A stretch of DNA of 64,000 nt from Sporobacter sp963677825 (GCA_963677825.2 CAXXEF010000001.1:2480001-2544000); one strand, 5' to 3'; shown: positions 16,554-26,542, numbered from the stretch's first letter. The notes: generated by a model from the sequence alone, not told the origin. Translations and numbers: made by a program.

Positions 16554-19500
16554 GTGTCACGCAGAAAGAACAAAACGCATTTAAGCAGGATTATTATTGT
16601 TGCCGCAGCCGTTATCGGGCTTGCGGTAGCTTTGACGTCCCTGGATAAGCCGGACATGACAGTTGATGCCGCCTCGCTCAAGCATATCGACGAGATCGTC
16701 GCGGCTAGCGGCACGTTTAACATCCTTGAGATTGTGCCGGATACGGCTGGCGCGTCGATCGGCTACTACATCAATGATGAAGAGCCGACCCAAGGCTGGA
16801 TCGACACACTCAGAACGCTGGCGAGTCCGTCAGAGCGCAGCAGTTATGTCAACGACCTGTTCATGCGCCTGAGTGACAGGGGCGTACTGAGCAGTGCGGG
16901 AACAACGCCGCTGCGTCAGACGTATTACAACGATACGACGAGCAGTTACTACTCCGAGGCGTATCTTGTCGACGACCCGGAAGCTTGGCAGACGCTGCAG
17001 CTTGGATCGGCGGAATACGTTGATATGACCGGTACCTTTACGGAAGCGGAAGACGGTGCGTATCGTGCCGATTACATCTACAACCGTCAAGACGGCGGCG
17101 GATATGTACAGGATATCAGCTACTTTGAGTATAACGAGGCGCCGGATTATTCCAGCGGTACGTACTATTACGATCCCGTCTTTACGCCGATCACAGCCGA
17201 GACGGATCTGGTCGGCATAGAAAGCTACGCTGTTTATGAGACTGACGATGACGGCGTCTACATCATCAACCCCGAGCAGCTGACGATCGGCGATGTCATC
17301 GACGCCGGCGGCTTCGACGTTTCGGATCCGGAGGACCCGACGCATTATTATGTCGACCCTGAGAAGATCGGTGCGCCCGGCGAATACAGCTACGCCGCCG
17401 TCCCGCCGGATGGGTCAGATTATACAGGCGACGGATTCACACAGCCGTCGGAGGGCGACACCTATTTCACTCGCGCAATTTCCGGTTTCACCTACGTCGG
17501 AACAGGCGGCGACTACGCATACGACGAAGCCGGCACCGAAACCTGGGCTGTGCGTTTTACGAGTGTGTACTACAAAGCCGGGTACGTCAACAACAATCTG
17601 TTTAAAGAAAATATTTTCGGCCTGAGCGACGCAACGCTCGGGCAGTTGGCGGTGACCGTCACGGTGAGGGCACCGGCCGATGTGAGCGCGGACGACATCG
17701 CCGCGGCCGATTTGGTCTACATCTCGACCGGTACCGATATTACCGTAAGCGGCGCGCAGACGTATTACTCGACGCCAAGCGGCCTGTCGGATACGGCCGC
17801 CGTTGCCCTATACAATTATGCCGCAAAGCTGTATCCTGTCGTCATCGACTACGCCGTCATCGAAGGGCTGACTCAGGCGACGCCCGACGGCGACATCGAC
17901 CTGCTTGAGCGCCTGTGCCTGCTCATCCTGCAGCCGGAGCTGACAGAAACAGAAGAGACGAGCTTGTCTGCGCTTGCCATTGACTGGTCGGCATTGTCGT
18001 ACATGTCTGCCGATATCGACAAGACGTTTGTAAACAACAATATCTACTGCTTCGACCCGTTCAACCTCTCGTCCGTAACCGGTACGCCGGAGATCACGGC
18101 GCTCGTATCCGACCGGTTTAACGACACCGATGCCTTTTCGTCCGAGGTGTATCAGGAGGGCTTTTCGGCGGTGCTCTCGGAGATTGAAAACGAAAACTTT
18201 TTACGTGAGATCGCCGGCGAGACGGATCTTCTGCCCGAGACGGTGACGGTCTCGTCGTCCGTGCGCCACGTTATCAATTACCGCGGTCAGCGCGCGGCGA
18301 ATCCGAAAACGGCGATTACCGTGCTCGATCTCGAACCGGCCAAGGTGACAAGCGCTACGTGGCTGACGCCGCAGATGGTCAGCGATTGGACTGACGGCGA
18401 GCTGTCGACCGATCAGATTACGGTCGTACACATGACGACAGGCGAGTTCATCGGTAAAATTGAGGACATGGGAGAGACGTACGATGTCGTTTACATCGGC
18501 GCGTCGACCGAAGCGTTCAACACATATAGCGGTGCGCCGGTCTATAACGACGGCGCGATGAACGGCCTGATTTATTCGAATATCGGTGACGTATATTACG
18601 CGACGCTTGAAATGGCGGGCATCCGCGCGCAGGATTACGTTGACGTAGACGGTACGCTCGCCATCGACGGCACGTATAATTCCACTGCCAACCGCTTCCG
18701 TTTTTCCGGCAACGATATTTCCGCCGTCAAGGTCGCCGATATCCAGCGCTTCGCACAGGCCGGCTATCCGATCGTGCTGGCAGACGCACTCGTGTCGGGC
18801 GGTGCGGTGAACACCGGCACCGTGGACTCCAGCTCGTATCTGTATCGGGCACTAACCAGTGTATACGGTACGTATGACAACGCCTTCAGCCGCACGGCGG
18901 CCGCGGGCGACGCCGAGACATTCTTAAAGTACCTCAACGTCTCCAAACCGACACTGGAGTTTTTTCTCGATGGAGATACCATCGTGAAGCCAATAGAGTA
19001 TAATAACCCCGGCAGCACAGCACTTCAGATGAAGGACGGCAGTTACTACCTGGAATACGGCGTTATCATTGGTAACGTCACCGATCCGACGCCGATTACG
19101 ACAACTTATGACTGCCGGCTGTTTATTGACGCCAACGCCGATGGGCGCTATAGTGCCGGCGAGCGGCTGGGTGGCCTCGTTGTAATACGAGAGGCCGATG
19201 GCGCGCGCATCCTGCCGCTGACCGACGAAGACGGCAACGAGTATTATGCGCTGACAGCCGATATACCCTACCGCGTTATGCGCGAGCTGCCGACCGACTA
19301 TGTCGGCATTGTCCCGTGGAAGCTGTCGGTTATTAAAAACGGCGCGGAGCACATTCATGCGTCCGAAGAAGGCTTTACACGCGTTTCCGGCGGCAAGCAG
19401 ACGGTCAACGTCCTGCAGATTATGCAAAGTGGCACCTACAATACACGCCTGAACCTGGCGCTGCAGCAGAACGTCAACCCCGGTGGATCGAACAGCCAGC

Positions 19501-21761
19501 TGCTCGGGTCTGACGGGCAGTATTACACCGGCATCTACGGTAAGCTTATCGCGGATCTGGAGGACTTTAACGTCAATATCACAGCCATCGAAAACGATGA
19601 TCTGGAAGCGCTCGGTGACGCAGCGACCATCTCAAACTATTTCAGGGATCAAAATTACGATATGCTGATCATCGGCTTCAACGACTGCTACGACGGTATC
19701 GGTGAAGACGCAGCCGATGCGATCGTCAGCTTTATTGACAGCGGTAAGAGCGTGCTGTTCACGCATGATACGACGTCGCTGTCACAAGTACCGTCTAGAA
19801 CGTATCCGATGGCAGTCAGCGGCGCCGCGCCGAACTCCATCACACTTGATGACACCGATATTGTCTGGAACGCGCAGACGAACGAGTACAAAAGCATCGA
19901 CGGCAACATCGACTGGTACGGCAGTGATTCACAGACATCGCCGCCGAACCTGAAGCAAGAACACCCGACGTATGTTGTGTTTACAACGTACGACGTGTCG
20001 TCCGGCAACGAAAATGACTACTATAACGCCCGAGCCGGATGGAGCGGTAACTATGAGATTTACCGCATTAACGATATCAATTCGACCTCGAGCATTTCAG
20101 GCGCGCAGATCACAAACGTCTATTCCGGGACGTCGCTGTCGTCGTTCAAAAGCGCGCACCCCGGTACGATTGTTTACGTTTACGTCGCGCCCGGCGACGC
20201 GGACGGCTGGTATCGCTCGAACGGTAAACGATACGATGTGTCGGCGACATATCAGTTTACGAAGTTTGTCGGCAGCACGCGGTACACCTGTTCGGACCTG
20301 ACGTATCAGTACGACAATAACAAAAGACGCCCCAGAGACGCCTACACACTGTCCAGCAATGACTACTACTGGCTCGTCTACTGCTTGGCGATGGATAATA
20401 CACCCGACGATTACAGCGTCGTCGGCTCCTATAACGGCAGCGTGTACTCGATCAGCGGGACGACGTATTATCCGCCGGCGACCGGGAGTTTCCCGCATCC
20501 GACGCTCTATGACAGCGATCCGTCCGGCTCGTATGAGCTGAGTACCATCCCCAGCAACATCAGCGACTGGGGTTATTACTTCAACACCGTTATCCGAGAC
20601 GCTGCCGGACTTGACCGATACGGTGTTACAAATCCGACGCTGCGCGATATCGTGGACAACGAAGGGACGATGACGCCCGGAGAGATCGGTACGGTTCTTG
20701 CGGCAAACAGAGGTGTTGCGTTCGCGCCGAGAAGCGGCCGGTCGGTGACGGTGGACGAATATCAGGGGTACAGTAACTATGCGCTGATCCGTTTTGCGGC
20801 CGGCGGTAACTCATATAATTACACAAACAACAACTACCGGAACCGTTCGACGACGCTTGTATCTCAGGTCAATAAGGGCCAGATTACGTCATACCCATAT
20901 AACGTCAACACAGCCGATTTTGGCGGTACGGACAGCACGATTACCGGTTACGGTGATACATTTATGAAAATCGGCTTGACGCACGAGCAATACTTCCAGA
21001 TCAACATGAACACCGACGATATCGTTGTATGGTACTGCATGTCCGGCGGCAATGATGGCAACTCCTATTTTGACGACGTGCCAAACGACTGCGTCAATGC
21101 TTATTACATTTTCAACAAGGGCAACGTTACCTATTCCGGCGTCGGGCACTCCTCCTCTGCGAGCCTATACACCGGCTCGAATATCGGTGCGGAATACGTC
21201 AACGAGGCCAAGCTGTTTGTCAATACGATGATTGCGGCATACAGTTCCGGCTTGCAGGCGCCCTCAGTCTACATCAAGAAGGATGCCGCCGGCGTCGAGA
21301 ATATGTCCGTCAAATACTTCGCTGTTGATGACAGCGGCGTCGACGATGGCACGACGATCCTCGCGCAGGAGCTCGGTGCGACCGACGAGACACGCGCTGT
21401 GTACTTCCGCATTTCGGATCTGAACATCGGGGTGGGCAAGTCAATCAGCGTAGAATACTACATTGCCGACCCGGACGGCGATGAGGTGGCCGGTATCGAC
21501 GAGCCGGTCAGCCCGCTAGTCGGCGACGACGAAAAGGCCCTTGTGACCTACACGTCCGGCGGAGAGGTCGCTGAGTCGATCCGCAGCGAGCGGCTGTATA
21601 AGTTCTTTATTCCGGACGCCAATGCGCTGGACAGGCTGGCTGTCGACGATGTGAATTCGTTCCGCATATACGTCAAGGTGACGACCGTCATCGGCTCGGA
21701 ACCGCGGTGGGCCACAGATTATCTTGATGTGCGAAAGCTGCAGCTGTTTCCGCTGGCTTAG
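16554..21761 (+). CDS. Giant envelope protein closing the pilus operon (DUF5057-like, candidate tip adhesin)
   Basis: 1735 residues. One N-terminal membrane anchor (about 12-30) precedes a very large Tyr/Asp/Thr-rich extracytoplasmic part. Three segments start like Rossmann/GATase-type strands: FNILEIVPDTAG near 54, ITVLDLEPAKV near 587 and VNVLQIMQSGTYN near 951. The last is followed by an 'NYDMLIIGFNDCYDGIGED' block and 'GKSVLFTHDT'. An EF-hand-like loop DANADGRYSAGE lies near 855. I associate this pattern with DUF5057 proteins but could not check. GTG 16554 is chosen because AAAGGAG lies 7 nt upstream. It follows the minor pilins by 31 nt and ends the operon, so a tip or adhesion role (PilY1 analogue) is inferred. 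Confidence 0.7.
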   Translation: MSRRKNKTHLSRIIIVAAAVIGLAVALTSLDKPDMTVDAASLKHIDEIVAASGTFNILEIVPDTAGASIGYYINDEEPTQGWIDTLRTLASPSERSSYVNDLFMRLSDRGVLSSAGTTPLRQTYYNDTTSSYYSEAYLVDDPEAWQTLQLGSAEYVDMTGTFTEAEDGAYRADYIYNRQDGGGYVQDISYFEYNEAPDYSSGTYYYDPVFTPITAETDLVGIESYAVYETDDDGVYIINPEQLTIGDVIDAGGFDVSDPEDPTHYYVDPEKIGAPGEYSYAAVPPDGSDYTGDGFTQPSEGDTYFTRAISGFTYVGTGGDYAYDEAGTETWAVRFTSVYYKAGYVNNNLFKENIFGLSDATLGQLAVTVTVRAPADVSADDIAAADLVYISTGTDITVSGAQTYYSTPSGLSDTAAVALYNYAAKLYPVVIDYAVIEGLTQATPDGDIDLLERLCLLILQPELTETEETSLSALAIDWSALSYMSADIDKTFVNNNIYCFDPFNLSSVTGTPEITALVSDRFNDTDAFSSEVYQEGFSAVLSEIENENFLREIAGETDLLPETVTVSSSVRHVINYRGQRAANPKTAITVLDLEPAKVTSATWLTPQMVSDWTDGELSTDQITVVHMTTGEFIGKIEDMGETYDVVYIGASTEAFNTYSGAPVYNDGAMNGLIYSNIGDVYYATLEMAGIRAQDYVDVDGTLAIDGTYNSTANRFRFSGNDISAVKVADIQRFAQAGYPIVLADALVSGGAVNTGTVDSSSYLYRALTSVYGTYDNAFSRTAAAGDAETFLKYLNVSKPTLEFFLDGDTIVKPIEYNNPGSTALQMKDGSYYLEYGVIIGNVTDPTPITTTYDCRLFIDANADGRYSAGERLGGLVVIREADGARILPLTDEDGNEYYALTADIPYRVMRELPTDYVGIVPWKLSVIKNGAEHIHASEEGFTRVSGGKQTVNVLQIMQSGTYNTRLNLALQQNVNPGGSNSQLLGSDGQYYTGIYGKLIADLEDFNVNITAIENDDLEALGDAATISNYFRDQNYDMLIIGFNDCYDGIGEDAADAIVSFIDSGKSVLFTHDTTSLSQVPSRTYPMAVSGAAPNSITLDDTDIVWNAQTNEYKSIDGNIDWYGSDSQTSPPNLKQEHPTYVVFTTYDVSSGNENDYYNARAGWSGNYEIYRINDINSTSSISGAQITNVYSGTSLSSFKSAHPGTIVYVYVAPGDADGWYRSNGKRYDVSATYQFTKFVGSTRYTCSDLTYQYDNNKRRPRDAYTLSSNDYYWLVYCLAMDNTPDDYSVVGSYNGSVYSISGTTYYPPATGSFPHPTLYDSDPSGSYELSTIPSNISDWGYYFNTVIRDAAGLDRYGVTNPTLRDIVDNEGTMTPGEIGTVLAANRGVAFAPRSGRSVTVDEYQGYSNYALIRFAAGGNSYNYTNNNYRNRSTTLVSQVNKGQITSYPYNVNTADFGGTDSTITGYGDTFMKIGLTHEQYFQINMNTDDIVVWYCMSGGNDGNSYFDDVPNDCVNAYYIFNKGNVTYSGVGHSSSASLYTGSNIGAEYVNEAKLFVNTMIAAYSSGLQAPSVYIKKDAAGVENMSVKYFAVDDSGVDDGTTILAQELGATDETRAVYFRISDLNIGVGKSISVEYYIADPDGDEVAGIDEPVSPLVGDDEKALVTYTSGGEVAESIRSERLYKFFIPDANALDRLAVDDVNSFRIYVKVTTVIGSEPRWATDYLDVRKLQLFPLA

Positions 21762-21804
21762 GCCGGAGCGAGCATTAAGCAGAATAAATCGATAAAAAGT
21801 CAAA

Positions 21805-21840
21805 CCGGCAGGCTGCCAATCAGCCTGCCGGTCTTGATTT
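21805..21840 (+). terminator. Terminator of the pilus operon
   Basis: An 11-bp perfect stem CCGGCAGGCTG / CAGCCTGCCGG with a CCAAT loop, then TCTTGATTTT. The T tract is imperfect. Confidence 0.8.
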
Positions 21841-21851
21841 TATGGAAAATA

Positions 21852-21860
21852 TGTTATAAT
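21852..21860 (+). promoter_or_regulatory. Extended -10 promoter element for the GNAT-GrpB gene
   Basis: TGTTATAAT, a perfect extended -10, with only a weak -35 (TCTTGA at 21832-21837, 17 bp upstream). It lies about 50 bp before the ATG at 21913. Confidence 0.55.
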
Positions 21861-21912
21861 AGACGCAGCAATAAGCCGATGAAAGGAGGCCGCCGCCGGC
21901 GGCAAGCCGCTT

Positions 21913-23028
21913 ATGGATACTATTTTACGTCCGTGGCGTCCGGAAGATGCAGCCAGCGTTGCCATACTCGCCGATAATCCAAAAATCGCCGCCAACCTGC
22001 GCGACGCTTTTCCAAGCCCGTATGAGCGCGAGCACGCGCGCGCCTTCATTGACAACTGCCTCAACTGCGATTCAGACACGCACCTGCATTATGCCGTCGA
22101 TCGGGACGGGCGCGCAGTCGGCAGTGTCGGCATCAGGAAAAAAGACGACGTCTACCGAAAAAGCGCCGAGATTGGTTACTGGCTCGGTGAGCCCTACTGG
22201 GGCGGCGGACTGATGTCCCGCGCGGTCCATCTGGCCAGCCGGATTGCCTTTTCGACGATGGATATCGTACGGATTTTTGCCGAGCCGTTCGCGCACAATG
22301 CGCCCTCGTGCCGTGTACTGGAAAAATCGGGGTATGTGCTTGAGGGCATTTTGAAGAAGAGTATCATAAAAGACGGAAAAATCGGCGACAGCTGCGTCTA
22401 CGCACTGCTGGGCACCAACGGCGACGAGCAGGAGCTGTCTAAAAAGACGCAGCAGGAGTTGTGGACAATTTTCCCGATCCTGCTGACTGAGCATAAACGG
22501 GAATGGGCGGTACGCTACGCATTGGAGCGGGATGTATTATACCATTTTCTCGGCGTAGACACGATCCGGCGGCTCAGCCACATCGGCAGCACCGCCGTCA
22601 AGGGGCTTGCCGCCAAGCCGACGATCGACATTCTGTTGGAAATCGACGAAGAAACCGACCTCGACGCGCTGCGCGCATCCATGAAACGCGCCGGCTATCT
22701 CGTCAATGACATGCCGGAAAATCCGCCGCCGCATTTGATGTGCCTGCGCGGCTATACAGCAAACGGATTCGAGGGTCAGGCTTTTCACGTGCACGTGCGG
22801 TATCCCGGCGACTGGAACGAACTGTATTTCCGTGATTATTTACGCACGGCGCCCGATGCGGCAGCTGCGTACGGCAAGCTTAAAGAGACATTGGCTTCGG
22901 CCCATCGGCACGACCGCGACGCCTATACGCAGGCCAAGACGGACTTTATCACGCGCGCAACAGACGAAGCGCGGCGCGTTTTCGGCGGCCTATATGTGCC
23001 GGTGGATGTATCGACGCGGTGCCGCTGA
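21913..23028 (+). CDS. GNAT acetyltransferase fused to a GrpB-family domain
   Basis: 371 residues with two domains. Residues 1-180 are a RimJ/RimL-type N-acetyltransferase (LRPWRPEDAASVAIL start; GYWLGEPYWGGGLMSRAV acetyl-CoA region; NAPSCRVLEKSGYVLEG). Residues 190-355 are a GrpB/UPF0157 domain with the nucleotidyltransferase-like signature HIGSTAVKGLAAKPTIDILL. GrpB domains have no settled function. The SD (AAAGGAGG, 21882-21889) lies 23 nt from the ATG, too far for normal use, but a 6-bp GC hairpin sits in between. No neighbour clarifies the substrate. Confidence 0.88.
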   Translation: MDTILRPWRPEDAASVAILADNPKIAANLRDAFPSPYEREHARAFIDNCLNCDSDTHLHYAVDRDGRAVGSVGIRKKDDVYRKSAEIGYWLGEPYWGGGLMSRAVHLASRIAFSTMDIVRIFAEPFAHNAPSCRVLEKSGYVLEGILKKSIIKDGKIGDSCVYALLGTNGDEQELSKKTQQELWTIFPILLTEHKREWAVRYALERDVLYHFLGVDTIRRLSHIGSTAVKGLAAKPTIDILLEIDEETDLDALRASMKRAGYLVNDMPENPPPHLMCLRGYTANGFEGQAFHVHVRYPGDWNELYFRDYLRTAPDAAAAYGKLKETLASAHRHDRDAYTQAKTDFITRATDEARRVFGGLYVPVDVSTRCR

Positions 23029-23135
23029 AAGGCGCCGAATAAAAACCAAAGCGATATACGACAGGCGCAGGTGACTAAGCGGCCATACTGCGCCCGATTC
23101 TCGCAAAATGCGTATCAATTTATTCGGAGCTATAT

Positions 23136-24575
23136 ATGAAAGACAGAAAAACAATAGCCATTGTAATTGGCGTCGGAATTGGCACGTTTATGTCCGCACT
23201 TGATACGAGTGTGATCAATCTTGCGCTGCCGCGTATCATGGCTGAGTTCGGTGTGACGCGCTCGACGGTCGAATGGGTGCTGACGGCGTATCTGCTTGTC
23301 GTGAGCAGCATGCTGCTCACGTATGGGCGCCTGAGCGATCTGTACGGACAAAAGCGTATTTACCAGACAGGGCTCGTCATATTCATCGGCGCTTCGGCGC
23401 TGTGCGGGCTTTCCAACAGCATCGTCATGCTGATCACCGGACGTGTCATCCAGGCGCTCGGGGCGGGTATGCTGTATGCGACAGGGCCTGCGATCATCAC
23501 AAACGCCGTATCGCCGGAGCATCGTGGACGGGCACTGAGCGTCGCGGCAATATCAGTTGCGCTCGGGCTGACGGCTGGGCCCGTAATCGGCGGTCTGCTG
23601 ACGACGCACGTCGGCTGGCCGAGTATCTTTTATATCAACGTGCCGATCGGTATTGTGGCAATGGTCGTGATCGCCAAGAATGTACCGAAAAGCACCGTAA
23701 AAAATGAGAAGGTGCCGTTTGACGTCCTCGGCAGTGTGCTGGTGTTTGCGGCGCTGCTGCTGATCCTGCTTCCGCTGAGTCTGTCGGGTAACGGGGGAGG
23801 CCTAAGCGGGCCGGTATTTGCTTTAATGGCAATTGTGGGCGTGTTGCTGATCGTTGTGTTCGTGTTTTATGAGCTGCGCCACCGGCATCCGATGCTGGAA
23901 ATCCGCCTGTTTAAAAATCGCGTGTTCGCAGGGAGCAGCGCGGCGGCTTTGTTTATCTACATGGCGAATTTTACGTTGATGATTATTCTGCAGTTTTATT
24001 TTCAGGAGCTTCGGTTGTTCGCGCCGGATGTTTCGGGGCTGCTGTATTTGCCGATGCCGTTGGCGGGGATGCTCATCGCACCGATTTCCGGCACGCTGTC
24101 AGATAAGATGGACAGCCGTTTTATCAGCGCGTTTGGTGCGTTTACGATGGCAGCCGGTCTCTTGATGCTCAGCTTTCTGAATACTGAGACGAGCATCGCG
24201 TATGTGATCGTCGCGCTCGCGCTGACGGGCCTTGGGTTCGGCTTGTTCCAGACGCCGAACAACAGCGCCATCATGGGTAACGTCCCGATGAAAAACCGCG
24301 GCTCGGCGTCCAGCGTGATGGCGATCATGCGCAACATCGGCATGGCGCTCGGCGTCGCCGTATCCGTCGCGCTGTTTGAGCGGTTCCACGCGGCGGCGGA
24401 GGCCGCGGGTATATCGTCCGGACTGACGGGCGACGCACTGTTTAACAGCGCATTCGTCACCGGTGTGCAGAATACGTTCCGCGTGGCGGTGCTCATCGCG
24501 CTATTGTCGATGACGGCCTCATTGCTCAAAGGGCGGGCCATCGTCAAGCCGGAGGAGAAACCGCCGGCAGAGTAG
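23136..24575 (+). CDS. MFS drug-efflux transporter, DHA2 (EmrB/QacA) type
   Basis: A 479-residue membrane protein with about 14 helices. It has the MFS motif A (GRLSDLYGQKR, near 67), the N-terminal DTSVINLALPRI segment and the motif C region ALGLTAGPVIGG typical of drug:H+ antiporters of the 14-TM DHA2 branch. It probably exports hydrophobic compounds using proton-motive force; the substrate cannot be read. A weak SD (CGGAG) precedes the ATG. No dedicated TetR or MarR regulator is adjacent, which is unusual for this family. A bidirectional terminator follows at 24586. Confidence 0.92.
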   Translation: MKDRKTIAIVIGVGIGTFMSALDTSVINLALPRIMAEFGVTRSTVEWVLTAYLLVVSSMLLTYGRLSDLYGQKRIYQTGLVIFIGASALCGLSNSIVMLITGRVIQALGAGMLYATGPAIITNAVSPEHRGRALSVAAISVALGLTAGPVIGGLLTTHVGWPSIFYINVPIGIVAMVVIAKNVPKSTVKNEKVPFDVLGSVLVFAALLLILLPLSLSGNGGGLSGPVFALMAIVGVLLIVVFVFYELRHRHPMLEIRLFKNRVFAGSSAAALFIYMANFTLMIILQFYFQELRLFAPDVSGLLYLPMPLAGMLIAPISGTLSDKMDSRFISAFGAFTMAAGLLMLSFLNTETSIAYVIVALALTGLGFGLFQTPNNSAIMGNVPMKNRGSASSVMAIMRNIGMALGVAVSVALFERFHAAAEAAGISSGLTGDALFNSAFVTGVQNTFRVAVLIALLSMTASLLKGRAIVKPEEKPPAE

Positions 24576-24585
24576 TATAAATATA

Positions 24586-24620
24586 AAAAGCCCCGTACGG
24601 CATCGCCGTACGGGGCTTTT
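24586..24620. terminator. Bidirectional terminator between MFS and ABC permease genes
   Basis: A perfect stem GCCCCGTACGGC / GCCGTACGGGGC with an ATC loop, flanked by AAAA and TTTT. It serves the convergent genes on both strands. Confidence 0.93.
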
Positions 24621-24629
24621 CGTCTTAAT

Positions 24630-25823
24630 TTATTCGTAACGCAGCGCGTCGATGGGGTTAAGCCGCGCAGCCTTACGCGCAGGTAAGAAGCCGAACAACA
24701 CACCGATCGCGGCTGAAACGCCGACGGCGAGAATAATCGCTGAAATAGACGGAACAACAGCAAGGTTCGGGTCGAGTGTTTGCTGGAGAATGACCGTCGC
24801 GACCGACGAGAGCAGGTATCCAAAGCCGATGCCGACGACGCCGCCAAGCGCACTGAGCGTACCGGCCTCTATGACGAACTGCGTGAGGATTGCGCCTTGC
24901 TTGGCGCCGAGCGCCTTACGGATACCGATCTCACGCGTACGCTCAGACACAGACACGAGCATGATGTTCATGATCCCGATACCGCCGACGACGAGGGAGA
25001 TCGCTGCGATGGCCGCCAGCACGCCGACAAGCACGCTGAGCATTGTTGTCATGATGCTCAGCAGTTCCGACAGGCTGACGATCGAGTACGCGTCCTCCGT
25101 GCGGTAGATGCGGTAAAGCGCGTCGCCGACGATTTCCTTCGTTTGAGCGATGTCGTCCTCCGAGACGACCTGAAAGCTGTAAGACGAAATCATACCCGTC
25201 ATCGATAGGCGCGCGGCCGTGGTGTAGGGGATGTATACGGCGTCGTCCGTGCCGCCCTGCTCACTTTCGGATTCTTCGGCCAGTGTGCCGACGATCGTAA
25301 AATTGACGCCGTTGAGCCGGATCGACTGCCCAAGTGCGTCACCGCCCAGCCACAGCTCATTGACGGCGCTGCCGACGACGCAGATGTTTGAGCGGTTGAG
25401 GATGTCGGCGTACTGTAAAAACCGCCCGGATTCGATCTCATATTTTTTCATCGCGGCGTACGTTTCGCCGACTCCCTGTACGCTCGTTTCATTGAGCGTA
25501 GACGTGCCGATTTTAACGCTGCCGCCGAGGCGGACGATGGGGGAGACGTCTTTGAGATAGTCCGGGTTCTCGGCAACGAGCCGGTACATATCGTCGGGCG
25601 TGACTTTTTCAGACGAGCCGGTGCCGATGATCGTGACGGTCAGCAGGTCGGTGCCAAGCTCTTTGAAGCTGTCCTTCATGTAGTTTTCCATGCCGTTGCC
25701 CATGCCGACGATGACCATCACGCCCGATACGCCGATGATGATGCCGAGCATCGTCAAAAACGCGCGGACCTTACTGGAAACGATGTTTTTAAGCGCCAGC
25801 AGAAAGGATTGGTGCAGACTCAT
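24630..25823 (-). CDS. MacB-like ABC transporter permease
   Basis: A 397-residue permease with one N-terminal helix (SSKVRAFLTMLGIIIGVSG), a large MacB_PCD-type extracytoplasmic domain (about 45-240), and three C-terminal helices of the FtsX fold (GGIGIMNIMLVSVSERTREIG; IRKALGAKQ). It works with the ATPase encoded just upstream and the adaptor before it as a mechanotransmission exporter of peptides, antibiotics or lipoproteins. Its start codon overlaps the ATPase stop by 4 nt, so the pair is translationally coupled. Confidence 0.93.
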   Translation of the reverse strand: MSLHQSFLLALKNIVSSKVRAFLTMLGIIIGVSGVMVIVGMGNGMENYMKDSFKELGTDLLTVTIIGTGSSEKVTPDDMYRLVAENPDYLKDVSPIVRLGGSVKIGTSTLNETSVQGVGETYAAMKKYEIESGRFLQYADILNRSNICVVGSAVNELWLGGDALGQSIRLNGVNFTIVGTLAEESESEQGGTDDAVYIPYTTAARLSMTGMISSYSFQVVSEDDIAQTKEIVGDALYRIYRTEDAYSIVSLSELLSIMTTMLSVLVGVLAAIAAISLVVGGIGIMNIMLVSVSERTREIGIRKALGAKQGAILTQFVIEAGTLSALGGVVGIGFGYLLSSVATVILQQTLDPNLAVVPSISAIILAVGVSAAIGVLFGFLPARKAARLNPIDALRYE

Positions 25824-26542
25824 GACGCACCTCCTTCTGGCGCGGCCGGATCAAATTCCGACTGCGGGCCGTCGTAGATGATCTTGCCGTCAGACAGGCG
25901 GATGATGCGTTCGGCCTCTGCAGCGATGGCGTTGTCGTGCGTGATGAGCACGATCGTGTTGCCTTCACGATGGAGCTGCTGCAAAAGCGCGATGACCTCA
26001 CGGCCCGTCCTGGAGTCGAGCGCGCCGGTCGGCTCGTCAGCGAGGATGACGGACGGATTACCCGCGAGCGCGCGTGCAATCGACACGCGCTGCTGCTGGC
26101 CGCCCGAGAGCTGATTTGGTCTGTTTTTCAGTTTGTCGGACAGTCCGACACGCTCCAGTACGTCCCGCGCGCGTTCGGCGCGGTCTCTTTTCGATTCGCC
26201 CGCGTATAACAGCGACAGCTCGACGTTTTCCTGCACGTTCAGCTTCGGCAGTAGATTGTATTGCTGGAAGATGAAGCCGACCATCTTGTTGCGGATCTCG
26301 GCCAGTTCGTTATCGTCCATCGCGCCGACGTTTTCGCCGCCGAGCAGGTACACGCCGGACGTGGGGACGTCGAGACAGCCGATGATGTTCATCAGCGTCG
26401 ACTTGCCCGAGCCGGACTGCCCGACGACGGCGACAAACTCGCCCTTTTGGATCTGAAAGCTGACGCCGTCAAGCGCGCGGACGACATTGTCGCCCATTGT
26501 ATAAATTTTGTACAGGTCGCGTAGTTCGATCAGCGGCGTCAT
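25820..26542 (-). CDS. MacB/LolD-type ABC transporter ATPase
   Basis: A 240-residue nucleotide-binding subunit. It shows Walker A GQSGSGKSTL (near 41), the signature LSGGQQQRVSIARAL (near 144), Walker B VILADEPTGALDS and the switch His region LITHDN. The sequence MNIIGCLDVPTSG is typical of the MacB/LolD branch. It overlaps the adaptor gene by 4 nt upstream and the permease gene by 4 nt downstream, forming one operon with both. Confidence 0.95.
   Translation of the reverse strand: MTPLIELRDLYKIYTMGDNVVRALDGVSFQIQKGEFVAVVGQSGSGKSTLMNIIGCLDVPTSGVYLLGGENVGAMDDNELAEIRNKMVGFIFQQYNLLPKLNVQENVELSLLYAGESKRDRAERARDVLERVGLSDKLKNRPNQLSGGQQQRVSIARALAGNPSVILADEPTGALDSRTGREVIALLQQLHREGNTIVLITHDNAIAAEAERIIRLSDGKIIYDGPQSEFDPAAPEGGAS

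Noticed and set aside
24002..24853. A 283-codon open frame on the minus strand
   Set aside because: It spans the antisense of the MFS gene, the bidirectional terminator and the end of the ABC permease; no domain or SD.
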